From: Postechiella sp039985655
GTDB taxonomy: Bacteria; Bacteroidota; Bacteroidia; Flavobacteriales; Flavobacteriaceae
Reading direction: 5' to 3'
NCBI GenBank assembly: GCA_039985655.1
Contig: JBDWSF010000016.1
Span: 1-64,000, forward strand
Length of the DNA: 64,000 nucleotides
The notes under the pieces are model-generated. The model worked only from the letters and a program-made list of their open reading frames with translations. It was not told the origin of the DNA and did not search any database. Position 1 is the first letter of the stretch, and the number at the start of each line of letters is the position of its first letter. This document shows, piece after piece, positions 1 through 9,011 of this stretch. A program made the position numbers and the translations under genes.

Positions 1-408
1 TGGTGACGCTTCCAAATCCTTTTCTGAGTATGGGTTTAAGGTATTTTCGTATTTTGTGGTGCTGTAAAATGATTCTATATCACTTAAAGCCGTTGGTATA
101 TAATCGCCACTTATTATATTAGATGTTGCATAGGGTAAATAGTCTTTAACTTGTCTTCCAAACTCATCATATTCTATATGGGTAATAATATCTTCTTTAT
201 TACCGCCTGCACGAGCAGCTACACTCTGCTTTGCTCGCCCTAAACCATCAAAATAAGTGATAGATTCTATTTTCTCATCATCAGTAACACTACCATCGGT
301 GGTTTCTGTTTGATAAGTTGTGGTATGTATATAATTTTCTGTTAGTGTCTGTCCCATAACTAATGATGAAACAAAAATAGTGGCTAGTGTAAATAGTAAC
401 TTTTTCAT
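1..408 (-). CDS. RHS/YD-repeat protein, DUF6443-type N-terminus (partial, runs off the left edge)
   Basis: Only the first ~136 residues are in the window and the frame is still open at base 1. Residues 1-20 (MKKLLFTLATIFVSSLVMGQ) form a clean signal peptide; the next part contains 'ESITYFDGLGRAKQ' and 'HIEYDEFGRQVKDYLPY', the YD-type signature seen at the start of flavobacterial RHS proteins of the DUF6443 family. ATG codons at 417, 414 and 408 are all in frame; 408 was chosen because it puts the lysines directly in front of the hydrophobic core. It lies a few bases downstream of the 1092-residue RHS gene on the same strand, so the two are probably co-transcribed. The full protein is likely a large secreted or surface polypeptide whose C-terminus, not visible here, would show whether it is a toxin. 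Confidence 0.75.
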   Translation of the reverse strand, partial: MKKLLFTLATIFVSSLVMGQTLTENYIHTTTYQTETTDGSVTDDEKIESITYFDGLGRAKQSVAARAGGNKEDIITHIEYDEFGRQVKDYLPYATSNIISGDYIPTALSDIESFYSTTKYENTLNPYSEKDLEASP

Positions 409-420
409 AATCATCATTAA

Positions 421-3400
421 TTATTGTTTGTAATTATATTCGTTCTTACTTAATATATTGCCGTCGGCATCTTTAACTTGTTTTAATCGATTAAAATCAT
501 CATACTCATAGTACATGGTGTAGCCTTTAGGATCTGTAACACTGGTGACTCCTATAAGTGGGTCGTAGGTGTAGGTGGTAACCATGGTCTCGGGCAATGA
601 GTTTCTTAGTGTCGTTAAAGCTGTGCGTAGGTTTTTTTCATTGCAATTTTCACTATCCAAACAATGATCATTGTCTTGACTGGATAACGTTTGCAAATTA
701 GAAACCTGACTTGAGACTTGCGAATAGTCAGCATTCTCTATTTTAGCGATAGGATATTGTTCGTTATAGCCCCAAATAATACTTGTTGTAATACCATTTT
801 CTATATGGTATTGCGTAATCTTTCCATTCTCATAGCTATCAAAAGTATATTTCCGATCATCACTATTGTTTATGTCTACTAAAGCACCTTTTTTACTAAA
901 GACCTCTTTTGGTAAGTATAATAATTCCGAATCATCAAATTGGGTCTTACTATGGTTGATAATTTGAGTATTTTCTAAAGTTTTTGTTTCTAAAGGAATT
1001 GAAATTCTATTATCTGCAATTAACCGTGTATCATTTAAATCATGTGCATATTTATAACTTGTTTCTAAAATTTGTTCTTTAGAATTTGCAGTTACAGTTT
1101 TCTGAACCTCTTGATTTAAGCTGTTATACGTATAATCTGTAGATGTTATTAACTGATCGATTAAGGTACCACTACTATTATAAAAGTATTGAGTAACATC
1201 AGTTTTGTCTTTTTTATACCAATAGACAGGAACGTCGGAGGACAATAATTCTTTTGTTTGATTTAATGACAATTCTGGTGTTAGACACCCTGGGTCTGCC
1301 GTTAAATTTGAATCTCCATGGTTATACATTTTGAAATCTTGTCTATTGTTGCTTTTATTTAAATCTTCAGAATAGAAATTCTCTTCTTCAATTAGTAATT
1401 TGTCTTGGCCATTATAAACCTCTTTTTTAAGTAATTGCCCTCTTTTATAATTGGAGTTAACTCGAATAGATCCATGATTATCATCAACAAGATAATCTGG
1501 AGTTATAGTATATGTATAGTCTGTTTTGCCTTTAGTATTTTCCAGAGAATCTTTTTCTATCTCGGTGACATACTGATAGGTAATTCCATTATTTTCAAAT
1601 CCTGTTGTTGAAGAAGCTCCATAAGTGTAAGTCATCGTATTTGAGTAAGAAGCAATAGGGAAGCAAGATTGAACATTATAATACTGAAAGTCAGAGTATC
1701 TATCATAATTGGAACTGACATTAACTAATTTTCCACTGGAATTCGTTGTATTGGGAATGTTGTACAGATATGCTTTTTGGTTTAAAAAGGAATCATCATA
1801 ATCATAATTTGTAATGTTTTTTATTCTTAAGCCAAAACCTTGAACATTCTCATCAAATGTATTAGCTGATTTAAAATAGGAAGACACTATATGAGCTTCT
1901 ACGACACTTCCATAAACGGATAATATGACTTTCACAGTGCCAGGGTCTAGACTTATAATTTCTAGAAGACTATTACTATAATAATTAGTAAGATTTAATT
2001 TTTCAATACCATTATTCAAAACGGTTATATTAGCATATTTATATTTAGAGTTTGTAGGGTTGCAATTATCACAGCTTATACTCCCTGTAATGGATAATTG
2101 AGTTCCTTTATTTATGGAGAAACTTTGAAGGCTTGTTTGATAATCAGGCTCTCCTTCTTCGGTGTAATAAGGAGTGTTAGCGGCATCTCCCGTACCAAAT
2201 AGATTTAGATATTCTGTAATGGATTGGTCTTTTGTAAAAGGATCTACTCCATAAAAAGAATTAGGCTCGTATTCAAATTTTGTATAACCTTTTGTTGGGT
2301 ATTTAATTTTTGTGAGCATTCCTGCTTGCATTTTAGCAAGACTAATAGACCTGTCTGCCTTTCCAATTTCAAATACATCTCCTTGAAAATTAATACTTTG
2401 TTTTATAATTAGATTCGTATTGTTCTTACCATTAAAATTTCCAAAATAATCCATGGCGTATGATCTGATTTCTGGCAACTGTACTGAAGAATATTCTAAA
2501 TTTACTATCTCCTTTTCATTTATAGATCCATACGTCTCATAAACGCGATCGAGCTTAAATCGATATTTATTACTATTGCTACTACTAAAATAAGTAGGGT
2601 CTCCTGTTGTACTATATTCAAAATGTATGTTTTTTATTTCTGTATATCCCGAAATAATATCTCCTTGCTCAATAATGATTTTTTCTAAAAAATAACCCGA
2701 GACTCCATCACCATCAAGAAAATCATTATTACTTCCTACTATAAATCGCGCACGCCCATTTAAAAATAGAATGTCTTGTATTTTATTTCCAAAAGTTATA
2801 GAAGATGACGCCCCTTTTTGCCATGAGTTGATCGTTTTTGTAGTGCTTGTACCATTATTATTTGATACAGTTTGTGTTGCTGAATGACTTTGAGAGTGAC
2901 TTTCTCCATATTTCGCATTGGTATATTGTGTACCATAATTATAGGTTAATGAATCTCCTTTAGTATTCCTTATTTTACTAAGTAACCAAGCAGATTTATA
3001 TGGCGTATTATGAATGTGTGTGACGTTGTTTGATGTTTTGTTTATTTGACTTTGTTCATAGTCTTTAAACTCATATTGTATTCCTTGTTTATCTATTACT
3101 TTATATAAATAATCATGACCGTTTGCTAAGGTTTTTGATCTATAAATTTTAAACTCGTCTGGTGGAAACTTTGTCGTTACTTCTCCATCATTATCCGAAT
3201 CTAAAAAGAAGGTGCCTCCAACTGTAGGCAGGCTAATATGGTAAGCGTCTTTAACCCAAGAATATTTTACAGCATTAGCTATGTCTACTTGATTAAAATT
3301 CCATGGGTTTGCATTCATAATATTTGTTAATGTGGTTACATTAGGAATAGTATATGGATCAGGCTCTAATTCGTCTGGGCTGTCTCTAGTTTCTAAACTT

Positions 3401-3699
3401 ATTAAACCGCCCGTTTCTAAAGCCCAACCTAAACCAACCCATGATGATGTTTGATTTACTTTAATGCCAGAAGCATGGTATTTTAGTTTTATGGGAATTT
3501 GAATATCTCCAGAGACCACTGTATATAATGGAATTTCTATATTAGGTAACCCAGACGCAAGATTAACTGGATAGCTTCCATATTTACCAAGTTCGGAGGC
3601 GGTGGGTGAAGGGGGGAATATTTCAGGTAATTCCTCTTGCCCAAAAAACAATTTGGTAATAAAAAAAAGAAACATGAAGAAGAATAAACGCATATTCAT
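421..3699 (-). CDS. Large exported RHS-repeat family protein (1092 aa)
   Basis: Signal peptide at residues 1-21 (MNMRLFFFMFLFFITKLFFG then QEE). Residues ~31-58 contain 'PTASELGKYGSYPVNLASG', a conserved opening of large flavobacterial exported RHS-type proteins. The middle is beta-rich with many Tyr/Asn/Gly. The last ~50 residues contain the YD-repeat-like strings 'TYTYDPLIGVTSVTDPKG' and 'MYYEYDDFNRLKQVKDADGN'. It stops just before the DUF6443-type RHS gene, so this protein ends in RHS-like repeats and the next one begins with them. In the RHS family such repeats build a hollow beta-cocoon; whether these two products form one shell is inference. No T9SS tail is obvious. A second start ATG at 3693 is possible. 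Confidence 0.75.
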   Translation of the reverse strand: MNMRLFFFMFLFFITKLFFGQEELPEIFPPSPTASELGKYGSYPVNLASGLPNIEIPLYTVVSGDIQIPIKLKYHASGIKVNQTSSWVGLGWALETGGLISLETRDSPDELEPDPYTIPNVTTLTNIMNANPWNFNQVDIANAVKYSWVKDAYHISLPTVGGTFFLDSDNDGEVTTKFPPDEFKIYRSKTLANGHDYLYKVIDKQGIQYEFKDYEQSQINKTSNNVTHIHNTPYKSAWLLSKIRNTKGDSLTYNYGTQYTNAKYGESHSQSHSATQTVSNNNGTSTTKTINSWQKGASSSITFGNKIQDILFLNGRARFIVGSNNDFLDGDGVSGYFLEKIIIEQGDIISGYTEIKNIHFEYSTTGDPTYFSSSNSNKYRFKLDRVYETYGSINEKEIVNLEYSSVQLPEIRSYAMDYFGNFNGKNNTNLIIKQSINFQGDVFEIGKADRSISLAKMQAGMLTKIKYPTKGYTKFEYEPNSFYGVDPFTKDQSITEYLNLFGTGDAANTPYYTEEGEPDYQTSLQSFSINKGTQLSITGSISCDNCNPTNSKYKYANITVLNNGIEKLNLTNYYSNSLLEIISLDPGTVKVILSVYGSVVEAHIVSSYFKSANTFDENVQGFGLRIKNITNYDYDDSFLNQKAYLYNIPNTTNSSGKLVNVSSNYDRYSDFQYYNVQSCFPIASYSNTMTYTYGASSTTGFENNGITYQYVTEIEKDSLENTKGKTDYTYTITPDYLVDDNHGSIRVNSNYKRGQLLKKEVYNGQDKLLIEEENFYSEDLNKSNNRQDFKMYNHGDSNLTADPGCLTPELSLNQTKELLSSDVPVYWYKKDKTDVTQYFYNSSGTLIDQLITSTDYTYNSLNQEVQKTVTANSKEQILETSYKYAHDLNDTRLIADNRISIPLETKTLENTQIINHSKTQFDDSELLYLPKEVFSKKGALVDINNSDDRKYTFDSYENGKITQYHIENGITTSIIWGYNEQYPIAKIENADYSQVSSQVSNLQTLSSQDNDHCLDSENCNEKNLRTALTTLRNSLPETMVTTYTYDPLIGVTSVTDPKGYTMYYEYDDFNRLKQVKDADGNILSKNEYNYKQ

Positions 3700-4340
3700 A
3701 AGTATAACAATTTATGGTTTGTAATATGCTTGTAAATGTCCGTAATTTTTTTAAAAAACACTAGATATTAGCCTCAATATTAGTAAGGGAAAACCTTTTT
3801 TAATAAGGGAAAATATTTATTTTATAAGAAGAAGTATTGTTTAAGGTTGGTAAAATGCTTTAAATAACTAAGTGAGAGGTTTTTATTAAAATAAATCAAG
3901 TGTGAGAAGTTTGTAACTTCTCACCTTTCACAAGCATTAGAAAAAAGAGAAGCTACACTTTATTTCTAAAATGTAACTTTTAACTATTTTTAAACTTAAC
4001 TCTTATTGTTGTGGTATTGCTACGAAGACACAGACTTCAGAGATGCACAGAGACAAAAATGGAAACTAAAACTTGATGAAACTTTTTTTTACTATGTTTT
4101 GAGTTTGTTTTTTTTATGATCTGATGAATGTGCTTCGAAATATAAAACGGGCTCTAGACTGATTACTCATAAAAACGACTTTAAAGAAAAACCTAAACTT
4201 TATTATGGATTCTGCCTACGCAGGAATGACAAAAAACAAAAGATATAGCCTTCCGACTTTAGTTTATGCTGAGCGCAGCCGAAGTGCTCAAGATAGACTG
4301 CAAGTCCAACCTTTAGGGAACGCCCAAATAAAGAAGATTG
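3700..4340. other. Intergenic stretch with composite dispersed repeats
   Basis: No protein-coding gene seen. A perfect 10-bp hairpin (GTGAGAAGTT, loop TGT) lies at 3902-3924 but lacks a U-tract, so it is not called as a terminator. From 4207 the sequence is a mosaic of repeats found elsewhere in the window: a palindromic GATTC..GCAGGAATGAC unit (4207-4230), an 'AAAAGATATAG' segment (~4237-4250) shared with the element at 61369-61466, a TGCTGAGCGCAGCCGAAG unit (4267-4289), and a 'GGGAACGCCC' end (~4316-4325). Confidence 0.6.
4207..4325. repeat. Composite dispersed intergenic repeat
   Basis: Three repeat types sit back to back: GATTCTGCCTACGCAGGAAT (palindromic), the AAAAGATATAG...GGGAACGCCC segment that resembles the 3' half of the candidate RNA at 61369-61466, and TGCTGAGCGCAGCCGAAG inserted between them. 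The arrangement suggests one repeat landed inside another. Confidence 0.55.
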
Positions 4341-4348
4341 TAAAACAA

Positions 4349-4380
4349 AAAATCCTAATCAAATAAATGATTAGGATTTT
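4349..4380 (-). terminator. Rho-independent terminator of tRNA-Gln
   Basis: Stem AATCCTAATCA / TGATTAGGATT with a six-base loop, followed on the minus strand by a T-rich run down to about 4341. It begins three bases past the tRNA 3' end. Confidence 0.75.
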
Positions 4381-4382
4381 GT

Positions 4383-4453
4383 TGGCCCACTAGGTCTCGA
4401 ACCTAGACTCTTCTGCACCAAAAGCAGACGTGTTGCCAATTACACCATAGGCC
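4383..4453 (-). tRNA. tRNA-Gln (anticodon TTG)
   Basis: On the minus strand the 7-bp acceptor stem GGCCTAT pairs with GTGGGCC (with G-T pairs). The anticodon stem TCTGC/GCAGA holds the loop TTTTGGT, giving anticodon TTG (Gln, CAA/CAG codons). A T-arm with GGTTCGAGACC is present. The 3' CCA is not encoded, as usual in this group. A consensus promoter lies just upstream and a hairpin terminator just downstream, so it is a single-gene transcript. Confidence 0.93.
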
Positions 4454-4471
4454 ATTCTCATAATGAGGGTG

Positions 4472-4501
4472 CAAATTTAACACAAATAATTCTTTGCGCA
4501 A
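4472..4501 (-). promoter_or_regulatory. Promoter of tRNA-Gln (TTG-N19-TAAATTTG)
   Basis: Read on the minus strand: TTG at 4501-4499, 19-base spacer, TAAATTTG at 4479-4472. This matches the Bacteroidota housekeeping sigma consensus (TTG, N19, TAnnTTTG) and ends 18 bases before the tRNA 5' end. Confidence 0.7.
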
Positions 4502-4634
4502 GTTTTTTTATAAAATTTTTACTATTGATTTTCGTTTATTTAAAATTGAAGAGGTATTATCTATCATTAAGTATCGGACTTTCAAGTGTTTTACTAAGCT
4601 CATAACCGATTTTTTAATTATGTTAAGTCTAATA

Positions 4635-4642
4635 TAATTTTG
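4635..4642 (+). promoter_or_regulatory. -10 box TAATTTTG for the first DUF2723 gene
   Basis: Matches TAnnTTTG and lies 57 bases before the ATG at 4700. The last three bases (TTG, 4640-4642) are an in-frame pseudo-start that would add 20 residues; as part of the promoter they are unlikely to be translated. No clear -33 TTG is seen. Confidence 0.5.
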
Positions 4643-4699
4643 CAGGTTCATTTCATATTTATTATTAAATTCGCCAAAGCAAATAAAAGATCTTTATAT

Positions 4700-7600
4700 A
4701 TGGCAAATTTCAACTTTAAAAAATGGAACACTATTCTAGGGTGGTTCACTTTTTTAATAGCATTTATAACTTATGGCTTAACTGTTGAACCTACTGTTAG
4801 TTTTTGGGATGCAGGGGAATATATTTTAACATCAGCAAAATTACAGGTTGGACACCCACCGGGAGCACCTTTATTTCAGATGCTTGGTGCGTTTTTCTCT
4901 ATGTTTGCTTTAGAGCCTTCGCAAGTTGGTTTTATGATGAATATGATGAGTGCTACTGCTAGTGCATTCACCATTTTATTTATGTTTTGGACCATTACTA
5001 TTTTACTTAAAAAAATAGTTGGTAATAAAGACGACATAAACGAACAACAAGCAAAAGCTATTTTAGGTAGCGGACTTGTTGGAGCTTTAGCGTTTACCTT
5101 TACCGATTCCTTTTGGTTTAATGCCGCAGAAACCGAAGTATATGCTATGGCCACTTTAATTATGGCTGTGCTTTTCTGGTTAGGATTGCGCTGGGAACAG
5201 GATATGGATAAACCTCGTGGAAACCGTTGGCTTATTTTAATTGCTTTTATAATTGGTTTATCGTTTGGGGTTCACTTTATGGGACTACTTACTATTCCTG
5301 CTATTGGTCTTATTTATTACTTTAAAAACTATAAAGACATTACCATTAAAAACTTTATAATAGCCAATATCGCTTCGGCAGCAATCTTATTATTTGTTTT
5401 TAAATTATTAGCACCTAATATTCTTAAAATATTTAGTGCTTCCGAAATTTTCTTTGTCAATAGCGTCGGGCTACCTTTTAATTCGGGCTCTATTATTTCT
5501 GGTATTATTTTAGTTGGACTTATCCTTTATGGTTTAAGGTACACAAGACAAAAAGAATACATTCATGTTAACACAAGTATTCTTTGTGTTACCTTTATAA
5601 TTATTGGTTTTTCTACCTGGTTATTACTTCCTATTAGAGCCAATGCTAACGTCGTTATTAACGAAAATAATCCGTCGAGCGCTAGAGAGTTACTAGCATA
5701 TTACAACTTAGAACAATATCCTGAAACGCATTTGTTTTATGGCCCACAGTTTACAGACCAGTATGCTTATTTGGATGAAAACAATCCGTATGTAGATGAC
5801 AAACCTAAATACGAAAAGGATGAAGAGAAAGGAGAATACATTATTGTAAACGATTGGAAAAACGCGAAACAAAATTATAATTCTGATCACGCTTCATATT
5901 TACCAAGAATGTGGAGTACCGAGCATGCCGAGAATTATATGATGTTTTCTGGCTTTTTGAACTTTAAATTAAAATCTGATTTTCAACTTGAAAACGAACT
6001 CATTAAAATTGTTAAAGACTTTAAAAATAATGTCGCTCGAGGTAATGTTGATTACGAAGGGTATAATAAATTCTTAAAACAATACCAACAATATATTGAT
6101 ATTGAAAAACCATCGTTATGGGACAATGTGACTTATATGTTAGAATATCAATTAGGCTACATGTACTGGCGTTATTTTATGTGGAACTTTACTGGGAGAC
6201 AGGACGATATCCAAGGGAGATACGATAACCACGGAAACTGGCTTAGTGGTATAAAATTTATTGACGAATTGCATTTAGGTTTTTCGCAAGATAATTTACC
6301 AAGTGATGTCGCAAACAATAAAGGCAGGAACACCTATTACTTTTTACCTCTTATTTTAGGACTTATAGGAATGTTCTTTTTATTTAATTCTGATAAAAAG
6401 ACCTTTTGGATAATGCTTGTGTTTTTCCTTTTTACAGGAATAGCTATTCAGGTTTACACCAATGTGCGTCCGTTTGAACCTCGCGAACGCGATTATTCGG
6501 TTGTAGGATCGTATTATGTTTTTGCACTTTGGATTGGGTTTGGGGTTTACGCTATTTTTGATACGCTTAAAAAATACTTGCCTAAAAAATTAGCCGCACC
6601 AATTGTTACCATAGCCTGTTTGGTCTTAGTACCATTCATTTTAGCTGCAAACAACTGGGATGATCATGACCGTTCTGGGAAATACACAGCACGATCTATG
6701 GCTAAAAAATATTTAGATTCGTGCGAAGAAAACGCTATTCTTTTCACCATTGGAGATAATGACACTTTTGCCCTTTGGTACGCCCAAGAAATTGAAGGCT
6801 ATAGAACTGATGTTAGAGTGGTAAACACCAGCTTGTTCCAAACTGATTGGTACATAGACCAAATGAAACGCAAGGCATACGAAAGTGACCCTGTACCTTC
6901 CCAACTTGAGCATAAAGATTACCAATACGGCACAAACGATTATGTAAGAAAGCAGGTTGTAATTGAAGATACTTTAGATATTAAAGAGTTTTTAAATTTT
7001 GTAGCTAGTGATAATCCAAGAACGAAATATAAATCCATTTTACAACAAGACTCAAGAGTTGACATTTCTCAATATAGAAGTCAAGATTTAAACGTTAATT
7101 ATTTACCTACCGAGAATTTAAGACTCTCTGTAAATAAAGGAAACGCTCTAAAATACGGTATTGTAAAACCAAAAGACGCTGATAAAATTGTGCCTTATAT
7201 AGACATTCAAATAAAAGAAAATGCACTATATAAAAACAGATTATTAATGCTAGATATTGTAGCCAACAACGAATGGAAACGCCCTATATACTTTACTGGC
7301 GGTAGTTTTGGAGACGACGATTATATTTGGATGAAAGACTACTTGCAATTAGATGGCATGTGCTACAAATTGGTACCTATTAGAACTCCAATTGACAGAG
7401 CAAATCCGTTTGATATGGGTCGTGTAGATTCTGAGATTATGTATGAGAAGGTTAAAAACTGGGATTGGGGCAATAGTGGTAGTTCTGATATTTATCATGA
7501 TGTTGAAACACGTAAAAACTCAATCTCTTACCGTGGTAATTTAGCACGATTAATACAACAGCTTATTGATGAAAACCAATTGGAAAAAGCTGAAGAAATT

Positions 7601-7996
7601 GCAGATATAGCAATGACTAATATGCCTGTTGAATATTTTGGTTTCTATACATTACTTGAGCCTTATATTTCTGCCTATTATGCTATTGGTAATAAGGAAA
7701 AAGCACAACATTTGTTTAAAGATGTATCTAAAAAATATCAAGAAAACTTAACCTATTATAGCGGTTTAACTATTGAAAATCAAGGCCGATTATTTGAAGA
7801 TATTTATACAGACATTCAGCGCTATAAAGGCTTAGTTGATGTTTTGGTAGAATATGACATTGAATTTGCCGAAACTGAAGGTGATTTTTTCAACGAATAC
7901 TTAAAAAAATTCCGTCATTTTTATGGTGATGAACCTGAAACACCTCAACGTGAAGATATTGATATACCCACTGATAGTGGTTTAATTATTGAATAG
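4700..7996 (+). CDS. DUF2723 multi-spanning membrane protein (TMEM260-like O-mannosyltransferase family), paralogue 1
   Basis: 1098 residues. The N-terminal ~600 residues hold about a dozen hydrophobic helices. The first periplasmic loop reads 'TVEPTVSFWDAGEY' (Asp37, Glu40), the DUF2723 signature resembling the acidic loop of GT-C glycosyltransferases. A long soluble C-terminal part (~residues 680-1098) ends in helical, TPR-like pairs. The family includes human TMEM260, reported as a protein O-mannosyltransferase, and flavobacteria O-glycosylate exported proteins, so a role in glycosylating envelope proteins with a lipid-linked sugar is a reasonable inference, not shown here. Start ATG 4700 was preferred over TTG 4640, which lies in the promoter. 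The deacetylase gene follows after 10 bases. About 55-60% identical by eye to the paralogue at 12397. Confidence 0.85.
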   Translation: MANFNFKKWNTILGWFTFLIAFITYGLTVEPTVSFWDAGEYILTSAKLQVGHPPGAPLFQMLGAFFSMFALEPSQVGFMMNMMSATASAFTILFMFWTITILLKKIVGNKDDINEQQAKAILGSGLVGALAFTFTDSFWFNAAETEVYAMATLIMAVLFWLGLRWEQDMDKPRGNRWLILIAFIIGLSFGVHFMGLLTIPAIGLIYYFKNYKDITIKNFIIANIASAAILLFVFKLLAPNILKIFSASEIFFVNSVGLPFNSGSIISGIILVGLILYGLRYTRQKEYIHVNTSILCVTFIIIGFSTWLLLPIRANANVVINENNPSSARELLAYYNLEQYPETHLFYGPQFTDQYAYLDENNPYVDDKPKYEKDEEKGEYIIVNDWKNAKQNYNSDHASYLPRMWSTEHAENYMMFSGFLNFKLKSDFQLENELIKIVKDFKNNVARGNVDYEGYNKFLKQYQQYIDIEKPSLWDNVTYMLEYQLGYMYWRYFMWNFTGRQDDIQGRYDNHGNWLSGIKFIDELHLGFSQDNLPSDVANNKGRNTYYFLPLILGLIGMFFLFNSDKKTFWIMLVFFLFTGIAIQVYTNVRPFEPRERDYSVVGSYYVFALWIGFGVYAIFDTLKKYLPKKLAAPIVTIACLVLVPFILAANNWDDHDRSGKYTARSMAKKYLDSCEENAILFTIGDNDTFALWYAQEIEGYRTDVRVVNTSLFQTDWYIDQMKRKAYESDPVPSQLEHKDYQYGTNDYVRKQVVIEDTLDIKEFLNFVASDNPRTKYKSILQQDSRVDISQYRSQDLNVNYLPTENLRLSVNKGNALKYGIVKPKDADKIVPYIDIQIKENALYKNRLLMLDIVANNEWKRPIYFTGGSFGDDDYIWMKDYLQLDGMCYKLVPIRTPIDRANPFDMGRVDSEIMYEKVKNWDWGNSGSSDIYHDVETRKNSISYRGNLARLIQQLIDENQLEKAEEIADIAMTNMPVEYFGFYTLLEPYISAYYAIGNKEKAQHLFKDVSKKYQENLTYYSGLTIENQGRLFEDIYTDIQRYKGLVDVLVEYDIEFAETEGDFFNEYLKKFRHFYGDEPETPQREDIDIPTDSGLIIE

Positions 7997-8006
7997 ATTA
8001 AGGGCT

Positions 8007-8675
8007 ATGACCTTAATACCCATAAAGACGCCTAAAATTGTAAAGACCATGTTCCCAAACTATGTTTGGGACATCGCTACCACAGAAAAAGTTATTTACT
8101 TAACTTTTGATGACGGCCCTACTCCCGAAATTACAAATTGGACTTTGGATCTTTTAAAAACATATCATGCCAAAGCAACTTTTTTTTGTATTGGGAATAA
8201 TATTGAAAAGCATCCTGAACTATTTCATAACATATTAAATGAAGGGCATGTTATTGGCAATCACACCCTAAACCATGTAAAAGGTTGGAAAACGAGTACA
8301 GAAAGGTATTTAAAGGAAGTTGCCGACACTCAAGAAATTATTGATAGAGAAACTTCTAAGCTTACTAATTATAAATCTTCTGCTGTTAATTTATTTCGTC
8401 CACCTTTTGGTAAAATAAAAAACAGACAAGGTAAAGCACTTGTGGCTTTAGGTTATAAAATAATAATGTGGGACATATTGCCTTTTGATTGGAAAACCAA
8501 TACAACTAAGGACGCCTGTTTTAAAAATGCTATTTCTAAAACAACTAATGGTAGTATTGTCGTGTTTCACGATAGTGTTAAGGCTTCTAAAAACATGCAA
8601 TATGCGCTTCCGAAGGTATTGGAACATTATACTAAAAAGGGCTATGTTTTTAAATCTTTAAGTGCAATTAAATAA
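8007..8675 (+). CDS. Polysaccharide deacetylase family protein (NodB/CE4 domain)
   Basis: 222 residues, essentially one NodB homology domain. Motif 1 'LTFDDGPTPE' carries the catalytic base and metal Asp pair, motif 2 'GNHTLNH' the two metal-binding His, motif 3 'RPPFGK' and the late 'FHDS' the catalytic His. The family removes N- or O-acetyl groups from glycans (peptidoglycan, chitin-like or other polysaccharides). There is no clear signal peptide, so action on a cytoplasmic or membrane-associated glycan precursor is possible. ATG 8007 was chosen; the TTG at 7989 would overlap the previous stop. Ten bases separate it from the DUF2723 gene, suggesting co-expression. Confidence 0.9.
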   Translation: MTLIPIKTPKIVKTMFPNYVWDIATTEKVIYLTFDDGPTPEITNWTLDLLKTYHAKATFFCIGNNIEKHPELFHNILNEGHVIGNHTLNHVKGWKTSTERYLKEVADTQEIIDRETSKLTNYKSSAVNLFRPPFGKIKNRQGKALVALGYKIIMWDILPFDWKTNTTKDACFKNAISKTTNGSIVVFHDSVKASKNMQYALPKVLEHYTKKGYVFKSLSAIK

Positions 8676-8956
8676 TCATTCTTTTTATTGTACTATCCGA
8701 TACTCTTCAAAATATTGAACTGACTGCAGACTGATTACTGACATCTGCGGACTGCCTCCATTAAGGATTGAGGCTGTTCGAATAACTGTTGATATTCTTA
8801 ACTTTTTTAAAAATAAAAGTGTCGTATTAATTAAAGATAGAACTAAAATAACAGATTGTCACAGTCGCTCCTCCTTTCCACAATGACATGTTTTTAAAAA
8901 AGATATAGCTAAAAGTTCGCCCCCTGTAGTAACAATTGACTTCTTTTTGTAAAAAC
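8676..8956. other. Intergenic stretch with degenerate dispersed repeats
   Basis: No gene seen. It holds an 'ACTGCAGACTGATTACTGAC' type repeat near 8722-8760 (related text at 4155 and 40825), a GTCACAG...CACAATGACA arm near 8858-8890 related to the palindrome at 43280, and an 'AAAAAGATATAGC' fragment near 8897 related to the element at 61369. Confidence 0.45.
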
Positions 8957-8989
8957 AAAAAAGCATCTCGAATAAATCGAGATGCTTTT
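8957..8989 (-). terminator. Terminator of the prs-rplY operon
   Basis: Perfect 13-bp stem AAAAGCATCTCGA / TCGAGATGCTTTT, loop ATAAA, followed on the minus strand by a long T-run. It lies 23 bases past the rplY stop codon. Confidence 0.8.
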
Positions 8990-9011
8990 AATATTTAGTT
9001 TAAGAATAAAT

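Noticed and set aside
3902..3924. Perfect hairpin GTGAGAAGTT..AACTTCTCAC as terminator
   Set aside because: No U-tract follows on either strand, and no gene ends nearby in the right direction.
4640..4699. Twenty extra N-terminal residues of the DUF2723 protein from a TTG start
   Set aside because: The TTG is part of a TAATTTTG promoter box, and ATG 4700 gives the normal family start.
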